From: an uncultured Prevotella sp.
Lineage (GTDB): Bacteria; Bacteroidota; Bacteroidia; Bacteroidales; Bacteroidaceae
Direction of reading: 5' to 3'
Length of the DNA: 51,204 bases
Assembly (NCBI GenBank): GCA_937895845.1
Contig: CALBLK010000067.1
Coordinates: 1-51,204 of the forward strand
Notes under the pieces: model-generated
Databases searched by the model: none
Told to the model about the DNA's origin: nothing
The model's input: only the letters and a program-made list of their open reading frames with translations
Part shown: positions 51,171-51,204 of the stretch, piece by piece
Numbering within the stretch: position 1 is the first letter of the stretch
How the letters are laid out: each line of letters opens with the position of its first letter
Translations under genes and position numbers: made by a program

Positions 51171-51204
51171 GTCGGCGTAATGGAAAAGAGGCGGCCTCCT
51201 ACTC

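Overview
This window looks like a chromosomal segment of a GC-rich member of the Bacteroidales, most likely Prevotellaceae. The evidence is repeated promoters of the Bacteroidetes form (TTTG, about 20 bp, TAnnTTTG), a SusC/SusD pair, DUF4302, DUF6029 and Omp28 proteins, many lipoproteins, and secreted proteins ending in the short GLYIVNGKK-like tail common in Prevotella. Genus and species are inference.

Layout. 1-4.7 kb: tail of an Rpn-type nuclease, a secreted protein split by a frameshift at a run of seven C, a 65-residue peptide gene, and a secreted endonuclease I. 4.8-8 kb: rplM-rpsI and rpsB-tsf. 8-14.6 kb: an OmpA-like lipoprotein facing purL, a split chromate transporter, and the tail of a lost DNA methyltransferase. 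14.8-17.7 kb: a large secreted GH43 arabinanase. 18.2-20.3 kb: an AT-rich island with a DpnI-type endonuclease (cuts methylated GATC) beside a DpnM-like adenine methyltransferase truncated before its catalytic motif, plus small unknown genes. 20.4-24.4 kb: PAP2 phosphatase, GH77 glucanotransferase and an SprT-like protease. 24.7-30.4 kb: a five-gene minus-strand group of secreted and outer-membrane proteins, three with thioredoxin-like CxxC sites (TlpA, two Omp28 proteins), with a DUF6029 barrel. 30.6-39.6 kb: a secreted unknown, then susC-susD-Mx1 metallopeptidase-DUF4302. 39.9-43.5 kb: a coiled-coil lipoprotein and rsmI, divergent from tdk and an AI-2E transporter, then tRNA-Lys. 43.6-51.2 kb: an outer-membrane barrel, a small membrane protein, umuDC, a methyltransferase, a DUF2795 protein, a cobalamin adenosyltransferase and a methyltransferase-like protein.

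Four observations stand out. (1) The DpnI/DpnM island appears to be a fossil of a swap between two mutually exclusive restriction cassettes. (2) Degenerate repeats with an exact 22-bp period occur in four separate intergenic regions (9.2, 18.0, 30.5 and 46.2 kb) and share a GCCAAACGG-like core. I do not recognise them as a described family. (3) A 192-bp MITE-like element with perfect 18-bp inverted ends and a 5-bp target duplication sits exactly on the stop codon of an Omp28 gene and leaves it intact. (4) The C7 tract in the first secreted protein fits a phase-variation or -1 slippage site.

All assignments come from reading the sequence and its translations. No database or structure search was run.
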